Shown here: positions 16,435-24,470 of the stretch, piece by piece
Layout of the letters: the number at the start of each line of letters is the position of its first letter
Numbering within the stretch: position 1 is the first letter of the stretch
Source: CAZOOA01 sp964581355
GTDB taxonomy: Bacteria > Bacillota > Dethiobacteria > DTU022 > UBA8154
Assembly: GCA_964581355.1 (NCBI GenBank)
Contig: CAZOOA010000008.1
Span: 1-64,000 of the forward strand
Length of the DNA stretch: 64,000 bases
Direction of reading: 5' to 3'
Made by a program: the position numbers and the translations under genes
The notes under the pieces: generated by a model
Seen by the model: only the letters and a program-made list of their open reading frames with translations
Told to the model about the DNA's origin: nothing
Databases searched by the model: none

Positions 16435-17883
16435 ATGAAGGAAAAAACGAAGATGGATTACAAGATAGCCGATATTAACCTGGCTGCTTGGGGAAGAAAA
16501 GAAATCGAACTGGCGGAGAAAGAAATGCCGGGCTTGATCGCCACCCGGGAAAAGTACGCTGACAAAAAGCCATTAAATGGTCTCCGGGTAACCGGCAGCC
16601 TGCACATGACAATACAAACTGCTGTCCTGATTGAAACCCTGGTTGAACTGGGAGCAGATGTCCGTTGGGCCAGCTGTAACATTTTCTCCACCCAGGACCA
16701 GGCTGCGGCTGCTGCTGTTGTGGGTCCGCCCGAAAAAGGCGGCACCGTTGAAAATCCCCATGGTGTCCCGGTATTCGCCTGGAAAGGTGAGACCCTGGAT
16801 GAATACTGGTGGTGCAATTTGCAGGCCATTTTATGGCCCGATGGTTCCGGCCCTCACCTGATTGTCGATGACGGTGGCGATGCCACTTTATTGATACATC
16901 ACGGTTATGAAGCAGAAGACAACCCTGCTATTCTCGATGAACCGACATCGAATAAAGAATTACAGATAGTCAATAAGCTGTTAAAGAAAATGCACGCAGA
17001 AACACCGGACTTGTGGCATAAAATCGTCCCGGAAGTCCGGGGAGTTAGCGAAGAAACCACTACCGGGGTGAACCGTTTATACCAAATGGAGCAAAACGGT
17101 AAACTCCTGTTCCCGGCCATCAATGTAAATGATTCAGTCACCAAGAGTAAGTTTGACAACATCTATGGATGCCGGGAAAGCTTGCTTGATGGTATTAAGC
17201 GGGCTACCGATGTAATGATAGCCGGGAAAACAGCTTTTGTAGCCGGATTCGGTGACGTTGGAAAAGGCTCAGCCGAAGCCCTGGCCGCTTTTAAAGCCCG
17301 GGTACTGGTTTCTGAGGTTGACCCCATCTGTGCCCTTCAGGCTGCAATGGCCGGTTACTCTGTGGTAACCATTGAAGATGCCCTTCCTGAAGCGGATATA
17401 TATGTTACCGCAACGGGCAATAAAGATGTAATCACAGTTGAGCATATGGAAAAAATGAAAGACCAGGCTATTGTCTGTAACATTGGCCATTTCGATAATG
17501 AAATCCAGGTAGAGAAGCTGGAAAGCTACCCGGGGATAAAAAAAGAAAACATTAAGCCCCAGGTAGACCGTTTTACTTTTCCCGACGGGCACAGTATCAT
17601 TTTACTTGCTGAAGGACGCCTGGTGAACTTGGGGTGCGCCACAGGTCACCCGAGTTTTGTCATGTCCAACAGCTTTACCAACCAGGTTATGGCACAGCTT
17701 GACCTGGCAGAGAACGAACGTGAAAACAAGGTTTACAGGTTGCCCAAGGAATTGGATGAAGAAGTGGCCAAGTTGCACCTGGAAAAGATCGGTGCAAAAC
17801 TGACCAAGATGGATAAAGAACAGGCCGAGTATGTTGGTCATCAGCCTGAAGGTCCCTTTAAGCCGCCTCACTACCGCTACTAA
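16435..17883 (+). CDS. ahcY: Adenosylhomocysteinase, long form
   Basis: A 482-aa S-adenosylhomocysteine hydrolase (SAH to adenosine plus homocysteine, NAD-dependent). All key parts are visible: SLHMTIQTAVLIETL with the active His, DDGGD, EETTTGVNR, NDSVTKSKFDN with catalytic Lys, GFGDVGKGSA for NAD, and CNIGHFDNEI. It ends in FKPPHYRY, whose Lys and Tyr bind the NAD of the neighbouring subunit. It has the insertion seen in the bacterial/eukaryal long form, which the paralogue at 10439 lacks. The preceding kinase would consume its adenosine product and pull the reversible reaction forward. Confidence 0.96.
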   Translation: MKEKTKMDYKIADINLAAWGRKEIELAEKEMPGLIATREKYADKKPLNGLRVTGSLHMTIQTAVLIETLVELGADVRWASCNIFSTQDQAAAAAVVGPPEKGGTVENPHGVPVFAWKGETLDEYWWCNLQAILWPDGSGPHLIVDDGGDATLLIHHGYEAEDNPAILDEPTSNKELQIVNKLLKKMHAETPDLWHKIVPEVRGVSEETTTGVNRLYQMEQNGKLLFPAINVNDSVTKSKFDNIYGCRESLLDGIKRATDVMIAGKTAFVAGFGDVGKGSAEALAAFKARVLVSEVDPICALQAAMAGYSVVTIEDALPEADIYVTATGNKDVITVEHMEKMKDQAIVCNIGHFDNEIQVEKLESYPGIKKENIKPQVDRFTFPDGHSIILLAEGRLVNLGCATGHPSFVMSNSFTNQVMAQLDLAENERENKVYRLPKELDEEVAKLHLEKIGAKLTKMDKEQAEYVGHQPEGPFKPPHYRY

Positions 17884-17927
17884 AATAGAGTATACGCAAG
17901 CAGCAACCTTTTCAGATCCATACAAGT

Positions 17928-17968
17928 ACAGTGAAGCCGGGGAAGAGTCAGTTCCCCGGCTTCACTGT
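17928..17968. terminator. Long perfect hairpin after ahcY (no T-tract)
   Basis: A perfect 17-bp stem (17928-17944 with 17952-17968) with a 7-nt loop lies between the convergent ahcY and deaminase genes. It is not followed by a T-run on either strand, so it is not a classic intrinsic terminator. It may protect 3' ends or block read-through from both sides. Confidence 0.65.
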
Positions 17969-18037
17969 GAAAAACCAAAATTCAAATGAACAAACTGATG
18001 AGCAAACTGGATAGCTGTGCGAGAGGATTACGATAAA

Positions 18038-19333
18038 TCAAACCCTGAGCCGCTTTGCGCTTTTTGACACTTCAAAATAGATTTTTTCTTCGTCCAATGT
18101 GAGGCAACGCCCATGTTCAACCAGTAAATTGCCATCCACGATTACCGTATCTACATCATTAGAAGATGCAGAGTATACAATGTTCGCGAGGGGATTATCC
18201 GAAGGTTGAAGGTGGGGTTTTTCAAAATCCATAAGAATCAGGTCTGCTTTGGCTCCCTCCCTTAAAACTCCGATATCACCCACTTGTAGAGCTCCACTCC
18301 CACGGCGGGTGGCCAGACTCAAAGCATCCTCAACTGATAAAAGAGTCGGATCACCATGGTAGCCCTTTTGCATCAAGCTGGAGAGCCGAATTTCTTCAAA
18401 CATATCCAGGTTGTTGTTGCTTGCTGCACCATCGGTGCCAAGTCCTACCAAAGCTTCTTTTTCCAGCAACTTGACAATCGGGGCAATACCGCTACCAAGT
18501 TTGAGATTGCTGCCGGGGTTATGGGCAATTCCTATTTTACGTTTAGACAGTATATCCATGTCTTCTTCTGTAACATGGACACAATGTGCAGCCAAGACCT
18601 GCCGTTCAAAAAGACCTACTTCTTCCATTAAGGCGACCGGGGTTTTTTGATAGTTTTTCAGGGAGTCATTCATTTCGTTTCGGGTTTCCGCCAGGTGAAT
18701 ATGAAAAGGGGTATCCATGTGTTCCGTTTCTTTTAACACTTTCCTTAAAAAGTCCGGGGGGCAGGTGTAGGGAGCATGAGGTCCCAGCATGGTGGTAATT
18801 CTCCCATTTCCTGTATTATGCCATTTCTGGGCAAATTCTTTGGCCCCCTTTAATGTTTTATTGCCTAAGATACTGTTTATGCCGACAATTCCATGGGACA
18901 AGACTGCCCGGATGCCGCTATCCACACAGGCCTGAGCTACATCATCCATATGATAGTACATATCAACAAAGGTGGTGGTCCCGCCTTTTAACATTTCCAG
19001 TAAAGCCAATGATGTACCCCAATATACGTCATGCCCGGTCAGTTTTGCTTCTGCAGGAAGGATCCTCTTTTCCAGCCATTCCATTAATGGCAGGTCATCG
19101 GCATAACTGCGAAACAAAGTCATGGCGGCATGGTTATGTAAGTTAATCAATCCCGGCAGGGCCACTTTGCCTTTTCCGGAGATGACTTTTGTAGCTTCCT
19201 GAGGGTTTTCTATCTCTGGGCCGATGGACTTGATCAGGTTTTCTTCAATTAGGACATCTCCTGTTTCAAACACATCTCTATTGGCATTCATGGTAATAAT
19301 AGTTGCACCTTTAACTAGGATCCTGTGAGTCAT
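18038..19333 (-). CDS. mtaD: 5'-methylthioadenosine/S-adenosylhomocysteine deaminase
   Basis: A 431-aa amidohydrolase of the MtaD/TrzN/DadD family that deaminates MTA, SAH or 5'-deoxyadenosine to the inosine form. Metal ligands are visible as NLHNHAAMT (HxH), HIHLAE and GTDGAASNNNLD, with GPHAPYTC in the substrate region. The SD AAAGGAGGAAA is directly before the ATG. It faces the SAM-salvage genes from the opposite strand. Its products would be substrates for the Asn-type phosphorylase at 11717 and possibly the short SahH at 10439. Divergent from rtcB, with a palindrome at 19481-19499 between them. Confidence 0.93.
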   Translation of the reverse strand: MTHRILVKGATIITMNANRDVFETGDVLIEENLIKSIGPEIENPQEATKVISGKGKVALPGLINLHNHAAMTLFRSYADDLPLMEWLEKRILPAEAKLTGHDVYWGTSLALLEMLKGGTTTFVDMYYHMDDVAQACVDSGIRAVLSHGIVGINSILGNKTLKGAKEFAQKWHNTGNGRITTMLGPHAPYTCPPDFLRKVLKETEHMDTPFHIHLAETRNEMNDSLKNYQKTPVALMEEVGLFERQVLAAHCVHVTEEDMDILSKRKIGIAHNPGSNLKLGSGIAPIVKLLEKEALVGLGTDGAASNNNLDMFEEIRLSSLMQKGYHGDPTLLSVEDALSLATRRGSGALQVGDIGVLREGAKADLILMDFEKPHLQPSDNPLANIVYSASSNDVDTVIVDGNLLVEHGRCLTLDEEKIYFEVSKSAKRLRV

Positions 19334-19480
19334 AAGTTTCCTCCTTTGACCAAAAGCGTTTTTTGCCAGAGTGCCGATTCTTTACATAATAACCATATTT
19401 TCAGGAAAAGAAAAAGGGTTTTATGGTGATATTACCGAAACAATTATACCAACCATATTATTGTTCAATCATACCAAAAA

Positions 19481-19499
19481 TGTTTGTTAAAAACAAACA
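19481..19499. promoter_or_regulatory. Operator-like palindrome between mtaD and rtcB
   Basis: TGTTTGTT-AAA-AACAAACA is a perfect 8-3-8 inverted repeat in the divergent interval. A candidate rtcB promoter, TTGTTA (19484-19489)-17-TGTTAT (19507-19512), has its -35 inside the palindrome, so a bound protein would block it. Confidence 0.5.
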
Positions 19500-19544
19500 A
19501 AAATTCTGTTATTAAGAGCATTATGCATGTAAAGGAGAATTTTT

Positions 19545-20687
19545 ATGAGAGTGGTTCAAGAAGGAAGGTTGCCGATAAAAATCTGGGCCAGGGAGGTTGA
19601 GGAGGGTGCCATGCAGCAGGCCATCAATCTATCGAACCTGCCTTTTGCTTTCAGTCATATTGCCCTTATGCCCGATGTCCACCAGGGTTACGGAATGCCT
19701 ATTGGCGGTATCCTTGCCACCCAGGATAAAATGATTATCCCTAATGCGGTAGGCGTAGATATTGGATGCGGAATCGTTGCTTTAAAGACAGATCGCACAG
19801 AGATAAGCAAGCGGGAAATAGAAACCACTTTGGAAAAAGCGAAAAAGAGTATCCCCGTAGGCTTTAAGCATAATAAAAAGCCCCAGGAATGGCAAGGTTT
19901 TCGTTCTGCCCCCAAAATTGGCATTATTCAACAGGAACTACAGTCAGCCAGACACCAACTATCAAGCCTGGGTGGCGGAAACCATTTCTGCAGTATTGAA
20001 CAGGGTAGCGATGGCTACATCTGGCTGATGGTCCATTCAGGAAGCAGGAATATCGGCTATAAGGTTGCAAGCCATTACAATAACCTGGCGAAAAAATATA
20101 ACCAGGCCAACAAGACGGTTCCGAAAGGATACGATTTGGCTCCATTATCCTTGGAAACGCCGGAAGGACGTGAATACTTCGAAGCGATGAATTACTGTCT
20201 TGATTTTGCCCGGGCCAACCGGGAGTTGCTGGCAGAAAAACTTTTTAACGCCTATTCCCGGGTGACCGGGGGGCAGGTTCAACAAAGAATCGATTGTCAT
20301 CATAATTATGCCAGCAAGGAAAACCACTTTGGTGAAGAGGTGGTGATCCACCGCAAAGGCGCTATTAACGCCAGGAAAAACCAGCTAGGCGTTATTCCCG
20401 GCTCCATGGGGACTTCATCATATATTGTTGAAGGTTTGGGCAACCCGGAAAGTTTTTGTTCCTGTTCTCATGGTGCTGGACGGGTAATCAGCCGCAAAGA
20501 AGCCAACCGGGTTATAACCAAAGAGAAGGCCAACAAAGCGATGCAGGGAATCGTTTTTAGCGGTTGGAAAGGAGATCTTTCCGAAGCTCCGATGGCCTAT
20601 AAAGATATTGAAGAAGTTATAAACATACAAAAAGATCTGATCAAACCGCTTACCAGGCTTTCTCCCCTTGGGGTGATGAAAGGGTAA
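19545..20687 (+). CDS. rtcB: RNA 3'-phosphate/5'-hydroxyl ligase RtcB
   Basis: A 380-aa GTP- and Mn-dependent RNA ligase that joins 2',3'-cyclic phosphate or 3'-phosphate ends to 5'-OH ends in tRNA or other RNA repair. Metal and guanylylation residues are visible: C75 in VGVDIGCGI, GGGNHFCSI, HSGSRNIG, HHNYASKE and the GMP-accepting H309 in SCSHGAGR. The length is at the short end of the family (RtcB2-like). A good SD (AAAGGAG) precedes the ATG. No rtcA, archease or PNKP partner lies next to it. deoC follows after 44 bp. Confidence 0.94.
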   Translation: MRVVQEGRLPIKIWAREVEEGAMQQAINLSNLPFAFSHIALMPDVHQGYGMPIGGILATQDKMIIPNAVGVDIGCGIVALKTDRTEISKREIETTLEKAKKSIPVGFKHNKKPQEWQGFRSAPKIGIIQQELQSARHQLSSLGGGNHFCSIEQGSDGYIWLMVHSGSRNIGYKVASHYNNLAKKYNQANKTVPKGYDLAPLSLETPEGREYFEAMNYCLDFARANRELLAEKLFNAYSRVTGGQVQQRIDCHHNYASKENHFGEEVVIHRKGAINARKNQLGVIPGSMGTSSYIVEGLGNPESFCSCSHGAGRVISRKEANRVITKEKANKAMQGIVFSGWKGDLSEAPMAYKDIEEVINIQKDLIKPLTRLSPLGVMKG

Positions 20688-20731
20688 TACAATCAACTTT
20701 TGAAGAGTAAAGAGGTGAACACCATATAATT

Positions 20732-21385
20732 ATGGAACGGACAATCGAATCCACCCTATTGAAGGCCGATGCCGTCGAGCAAAAGATTATCGAGCTGTGT
20801 CAAAACGCGCTGCAGTACAATTTTTTTGGCGTTTGTGTTAATCCCTGCCAGGTTGCCCTGGCTAATTCTATTTTGACAGGGAATCAAACTATACCGGTTA
20901 CTGTAATCGGTTTTCCTTTAGGCGCCACCAAGGCAGAGGTTAAGCTGTTAGAAGCAGAAAAAGCTGTAGAAGATGGTGCCTGTGAGATTGACCTGGTAGT
21001 GAATATAGGGGCATTAAAAGACAGAAAAATGGACTTGCTGTACAAAGAAATCTCCGCAATAGTCCAGGTTGGAGTTCCAGTGAAATTAATTGTGGAAACG
21101 GGTTTTTTAACCAGGGAGGAAATCGATGCGGTTGTTGAATGTGCTGTATCCGGCGGCATTGCATTTATCAAAACCTCAACAGGTTATGGACCCCGGGGGG
21201 CTTCTATGGAAGACATCGGTTATTTAAGAAAAATTCTCCCAGAAAATATTGGGATTAAAGCTTCCGGTGGTATCAGAGAGCTGGATTGGGCCAGGAGCCT
21301 TCTCAATGCAGGAGCGCAGCGCCTGGGGACAAGTTCCGCGGAAGAAATTATTAAACAATACCGAAATAGTCTGGAAAAGGAATAG
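20732..21385 (+). CDS. deoC: Deoxyribose-phosphate aldolase
   Basis: A 217-aa class I aldolase that splits 2-deoxyribose-5-phosphate to glyceraldehyde-3-phosphate and acetaldehyde. The Schiff-base Lys is K147 in FIKTSTGYG, the second active Lys is K176 in GIKASGGI, and the Asp of the proton relay is in EIDLVVNIG. The SD is weak (GAGGTGA, about 14 nt from the ATG), which suggests modest or coupled translation with rtcB. It links nucleoside breakdown to glycolysis, in keeping with the salvage genes upstream. A copy of the dispersed repeat starts 6 bp after its stop. Confidence 0.93.
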   Translation: MERTIESTLLKADAVEQKIIELCQNALQYNFFGVCVNPCQVALANSILTGNQTIPVTVIGFPLGATKAEVKLLEAEKAVEDGACEIDLVVNIGALKDRKMDLLYKEISAIVQVGVPVKLIVETGFLTREEIDAVVECAVSGGIAFIKTSTGYGPRGASMEDIGYLRKILPENIGIKASGGIRELDWARSLLNAGAQRLGTSSAEEIIKQYRNSLEKE

Positions 21386-21391
21386 TTTCGC

Positions 21392-21494
21392 ATGAAATGG
21401 AGTTTTTATTTTCCCGGTATCGACTTCGGTTATCTCCGCGGAAAAGTGCATGTAGCTCAGCTCAACTTCCTGCTGGCCAACCTGCAAACCGAAA
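21392..21494. repeat. Dispersed repeat, copy 1 (left arm only)
   Basis: About 100 bp starting just after the deoC stop align with 51562-51662 at roughly three quarters identity by eye, including TTTCCCGGTATCG and GGTTATCT-CGCGG. Only the left half of the 51.6-kb copy is present here. No coding capacity is supported. Confidence 0.7.
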
Positions 21495-21528
21495 CATCAT
21501 AATTTGTTTTTTAAAAATCTCCTGTATT

Positions 21529-21571
21529 ACTCCTTCCTTTTACACCATAAAATGAAACAAAAGGAAGGAGT
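21529..21571 (+). promoter_or_regulatory. Hairpin that sequesters the ribosome-binding site of the gene at 21581
   Basis: ACTCCTTCCTTTT (21529-21541) pairs perfectly over 13 bp with AAAAGGAAGGAGT (21559-21571), with a 17-nt loop. The right arm contains the whole SD of the next gene, whose ATG is at 21581. When folded, the SD would be hidden. Confidence 0.7.
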
Positions 21572-21580
21572 TGATCGTTC

Positions 21581-22384
21581 ATGAGTAGTCCAAGCAGAAA
21601 AAATGTCCTGTTGAAAGACTATAGGACAATGGCCCTCTTTATGTTAGTTGTCCTGTTAATTGTTTCAGGCGCTGCATGGATTATCCAGATGTTTCAGGAA
21701 AAGCAAAAGCCGTTGATCTTGATGGGACTGGCTTTCCAAAACCTGCAGCGTAGCACCAGTTTAAACATAACAATTCAGGAAACAGGAAATGAATATTTCC
21801 TGGAATTTGATGGCCGTCTGTTAAAAGGAAACACTTTGCTGGGCCATCTACCGGAATATGGGCTCTCGGTAATACGTCGCAATACCGGGGAAGTCTTTGT
21901 GCAAGACAAAAAAGATCAGACCTGGAAAAACTCTTCCATGCTGGGGCTGGACAACCTGGACCAGTTCCTGCTTCCCCCGGGCTATTATTTCTGTGCGCTG
22001 GAAACCTTGCTTGGACAAACAAGGCTTATTGAAGACAAACACCATAATCATAGTAAAGAAAATAATTCATCTGTTTCAAAAAAAGTTGCCATTTATATTC
22101 CTTTCGAGGAATTAAAGCAAACAGGACTTGTCAATCATCTGCCAGAATTATTTAAACAGAAATATGAATCTTTTTCGCTAGATTTTCTGCTTACTTTATC
22201 AGGTGAACCGGCAACAGATGATTCGGTTATTATTCGCCGGATGAAAATTATCGCTATTGACGATGCCACGCAAGAAGTTATAATAGAACGTGTTTACTAT
22301 CTTGAACCAACGTTTTCAAAGGAATACAGCGAGAAGGAAGGTTTGACAAATTGCCAAACATTCACCTGGGAGGCAGGGTTTTAA
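21581..22384 (+). CDS. Membrane-anchored protein of unknown function
   Basis: A 267-aa protein with one N-terminal membrane helix (about 18-37) and a long outside domain, with no Cys lipobox. The outside part (residues 55-260) contains alternating hydrophobic strands such as LNITIQETGNEYFLEFDGRL and reads like a beta-rich lipoprotein-type fold, but no family is recognised. Its SD lies inside a 13-bp hairpin. Its 3' end overlaps the next gene, an ArAE-type transporter, by 34 nt in another frame, so the two are probably co-translated and may act together at the cell surface. Confidence 0.75.
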   Translation: MSSPSRKNVLLKDYRTMALFMLVVLLIVSGAAWIIQMFQEKQKPLILMGLAFQNLQRSTSLNITIQETGNEYFLEFDGRLLKGNTLLGHLPEYGLSVIRRNTGEVFVQDKKDQTWKNSSMLGLDNLDQFLLPPGYYFCALETLLGQTRLIEDKHHNHSKENNSSVSKKVAIYIPFEELKQTGLVNHLPELFKQKYESFSLDFLLTLSGEPATDDSVIIRRMKIIAIDDATQEVIIERVYYLEPTFSKEYSEKEGLTNCQTFTWEAGF

Positions 22385-23388
22385 AAACAGGACTTGCGGT
22401 AGCTATTGCCGTCTCGATCGCCCAAGCATTGGGGATGGATAGAGTTACTCTTACAGCAATTGTAGCTGTAGTTACAGTACAAAAAACGTTCTATCATTCC
22501 TTGCTGCAAAGTATTGCGAAAGTTGGAAGCGTCTTAATGGGGGCGATCTTGGGTACGACATTGGGGGCATTAATTGGCAACAATCCCTTTACCTTTGCCC
22601 TGGTTACAATCCTGGCGATTGTTTTTTGCCTAAAGATGAAGTGGCAGGAGCAGATTCCCATTACGCTGGTAACAGCAGTGCACATGATTTCTTACCTGGG
22701 AGGAAGTTTTCAGTGGGTCACTTTTGCAGAACAAATTTTTCTGGCCTTTATTGGTGCTGTTTCTGCTCTGGGTGTGAACTACTTTTTTACCCCAAACCAT
22801 AACCAGGAAATCAGGAGTATAATAAAAGAAATCGATCTCGAGCTCAGAAAAATGCTTGACGAAATCGCTTCAAGGATATTAAGCCCCGAAAGTAATCAAG
22901 ATCAAAATTTTACTGATCGTTGTGAAATATTACGAGAAGAGATTCATCAGGCTATGGAAACATCCAAGCTGTTTCGGGAAGAACAAAAATTTCATTTTGC
23001 CGATGACACCATGGCGGATAAATACCGCGATTTGTTCAGGATCTACGAACGTTTTCTGGAATATATTGAAGAAATGTACAGACTGTCCAAAAGGATGAAT
23101 GTTTCCGTTCCTCAGGCGGAATACCTGGCCAAGCTATTGCGAATCTTAAGCAAAGCGCAACAAAGAGCCTTAAAAGGGAGGAATATTCATTACACCATTA
23201 TTGAACAGGGAATTGAAGATCTGGAAAGTATTTATGAAAACATGGAATTGCCCACTACAAGGGATGAGTTTGTTAGTCGAGCTGCCCTGTTTCATATTTT
23301 TAAAGAAATGAAACGGTATTTTAAACGGATTAAAAACTTGCCACCTTTAGCAGCAGAAAAAACTAAAAGCTTTAAGGCCCGGAGATAA
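22351..23388 (+). CDS. FUSC/ArAE-family putative exporter
   Basis: A 345-aa membrane protein starting at TTG (22351) after AAGGAAGG. The N-terminal 150 residues hold four to five hydrophobic helices with the family pattern (GLAVAIAVSIAQALGMDR, TVQKTFYHSL, GAILGTTLGALIG). The C-terminal 190 residues are a helical cytoplasmic domain, as in Bacillus-type aromatic-acid-exporter-like proteins. Members are thought to export aromatic acids or similar compounds, but the substrate is unknown. It overlaps the upstream gene by 34 nt. Confidence 0.85.
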   Translation: MPNIHLGGRVLKTGLAVAIAVSIAQALGMDRVTLTAIVAVVTVQKTFYHSLLQSIAKVGSVLMGAILGTTLGALIGNNPFTFALVTILAIVFCLKMKWQEQIPITLVTAVHMISYLGGSFQWVTFAEQIFLAFIGAVSALGVNYFFTPNHNQEIRSIIKEIDLELRKMLDEIASRILSPESNQDQNFTDRCEILREEIHQAMETSKLFREEQKFHFADDTMADKYRDLFRIYERFLEYIEEMYRLSKRMNVSVPQAEYLAKLLRILSKAQQRALKGRNIHYTIIEQGIEDLESIYENMELPTTRDEFVSRAALFHIFKEMKRYFKRIKNLPPLAAEKTKSFKARR

Positions 23389-23538
23389 ATTTGAAGAACT
23401 AGCATGGGAGCAAGTTATTCTTATAATCTGCTTTGCTTTTTTTATTTATTTTGGAAGGAATGTATCAACTGACTGTTGAAATATGTTTAATCGATTGAAA
23501 GAATTAAATAAACAACTACTGAAAGAAAGGAAAAAACA

Positions 23539-23940
23539 ATGGATCTCCCAGAAATTACTGTTCATTACTTGTTGTTTTTGCTTTCTCCTGTTTTTACAAT
23601 CGCCAGTACCGTTTTCGTTGGGCTTGGGGTAATAGAAATCATCAATTATTTTAAAAACAATTTACTTGCCCGCTTATTAAAAGTAGTATTTGCACCCCTT
23701 GCAGCCCTGGTTTACCTGATGCATTACATGGTGAATATTTTTGATTTTGACTTTTGGCTTGAATCCTTCCTGACCGGGGGAGGGTGGGACAGTTTAACAT
23801 CAGGGGATAAATTTATTATTTTTGGCCCAATAGTGATCGGCATTTTATATGCAGCAGTAAAATATGTCATCGGCTGGGATCAGGGCACTGAGTTGGGCGA
23901 AGCAGGAAGCGGTCCTGAACAAGACTTTGAAAACAATTAA
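23539..23940 (+). CDS. Small membrane protein, unknown
   Basis: A 133-aa protein with about three hydrophobic segments (residues 7-30, 45-65 and 95-115) and an acidic C-terminal tail (GTELGEAGSGPEQDFENN). The SD is GAAAGGAA close to the ATG. No domain is recognised. It lies between the ArAE protein and a small coiled-coil protein, with MscS following, so a role at the membrane is likely but unspecified. Confidence 0.7.
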   Translation: MDLPEITVHYLLFLLSPVFTIASTVFVGLGVIEIINYFKNNLLARLLKVVFAPLAALVYLMHYMVNIFDFDFWLESFLTGGGWDSLTSGDKFIIFGPIVIGILYAAVKYVIGWDQGTELGEAGSGPEQDFENN

Positions 23941-23985
23941 ATTAACGATGATCTTAAGAGAACTGTCAAGGAGGTTAGGCGCGTA

Positions 23986-24306
23986 ATGGGTACACGAGAA
24001 CTAAAACTTGATTATTTAAAAACAAGAATTCAAACTATAAATGAAGAAGATGTTTCCCTGGAGGAAGTGCTTAATTTTACTGGTGAATTACTGGAATTCA
24101 CTGTTCAACTTGTTGCTGATATTCAATCCATCACCCAAGACCTGAAAAGAATTGAGGATGACCAGCAGAAACTGAAAAAAGAAAAGGAAGAAGCAAGCCA
24201 ACTGCTGGAGTATTTAGCTTCGCTTTCAGGTGAAAAACCACAAAAAGCCCTGGATATACTGGAGTCAATACAAAAACAAGTCAATAAAGATAAACTGATT
24301 AATTAA
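23986..24306 (+). CDS. Small coiled-coil protein, unknown
   Basis: A 106-aa soluble, strongly charged protein with a strong SD (AAGGAGG) before the ATG. Residues about 35-75 form heptads (DIQSITQDLKRIEDDQQKLK and so on), predicting a coiled-coil dimer. No known domain. It is 45 bp downstream of the small membrane protein and 164 bp upstream of mscS. Confidence 0.7.
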   Translation: MGTRELKLDYLKTRIQTINEEDVSLEEVLNFTGELLEFTVQLVADIQSITQDLKRIEDDQQKLKKEKEEASQLLEYLASLSGEKPQKALDILESIQKQVNKDKLIN

Positions 24307-24470
24307 TTCTTCCGGCAGCATTCATGCACAGTATTACCTGGCAATACCACCTGGCTGCCAGATTATTATACATTTTCGCTTTACAGTTGCGGAGCGGGTG
24401 TTTTTGTCCACCGGACTAGCTCTGCCCATATTATGCCAAATTGTAATTCACCTGTAAGGAGAATCAACTA

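Noticed and set aside
23483..23632. Short open frame overlapping the 133-aa membrane protein gene
   Set aside because: It has no SD, and its second half is out of frame with a better-supported gene.
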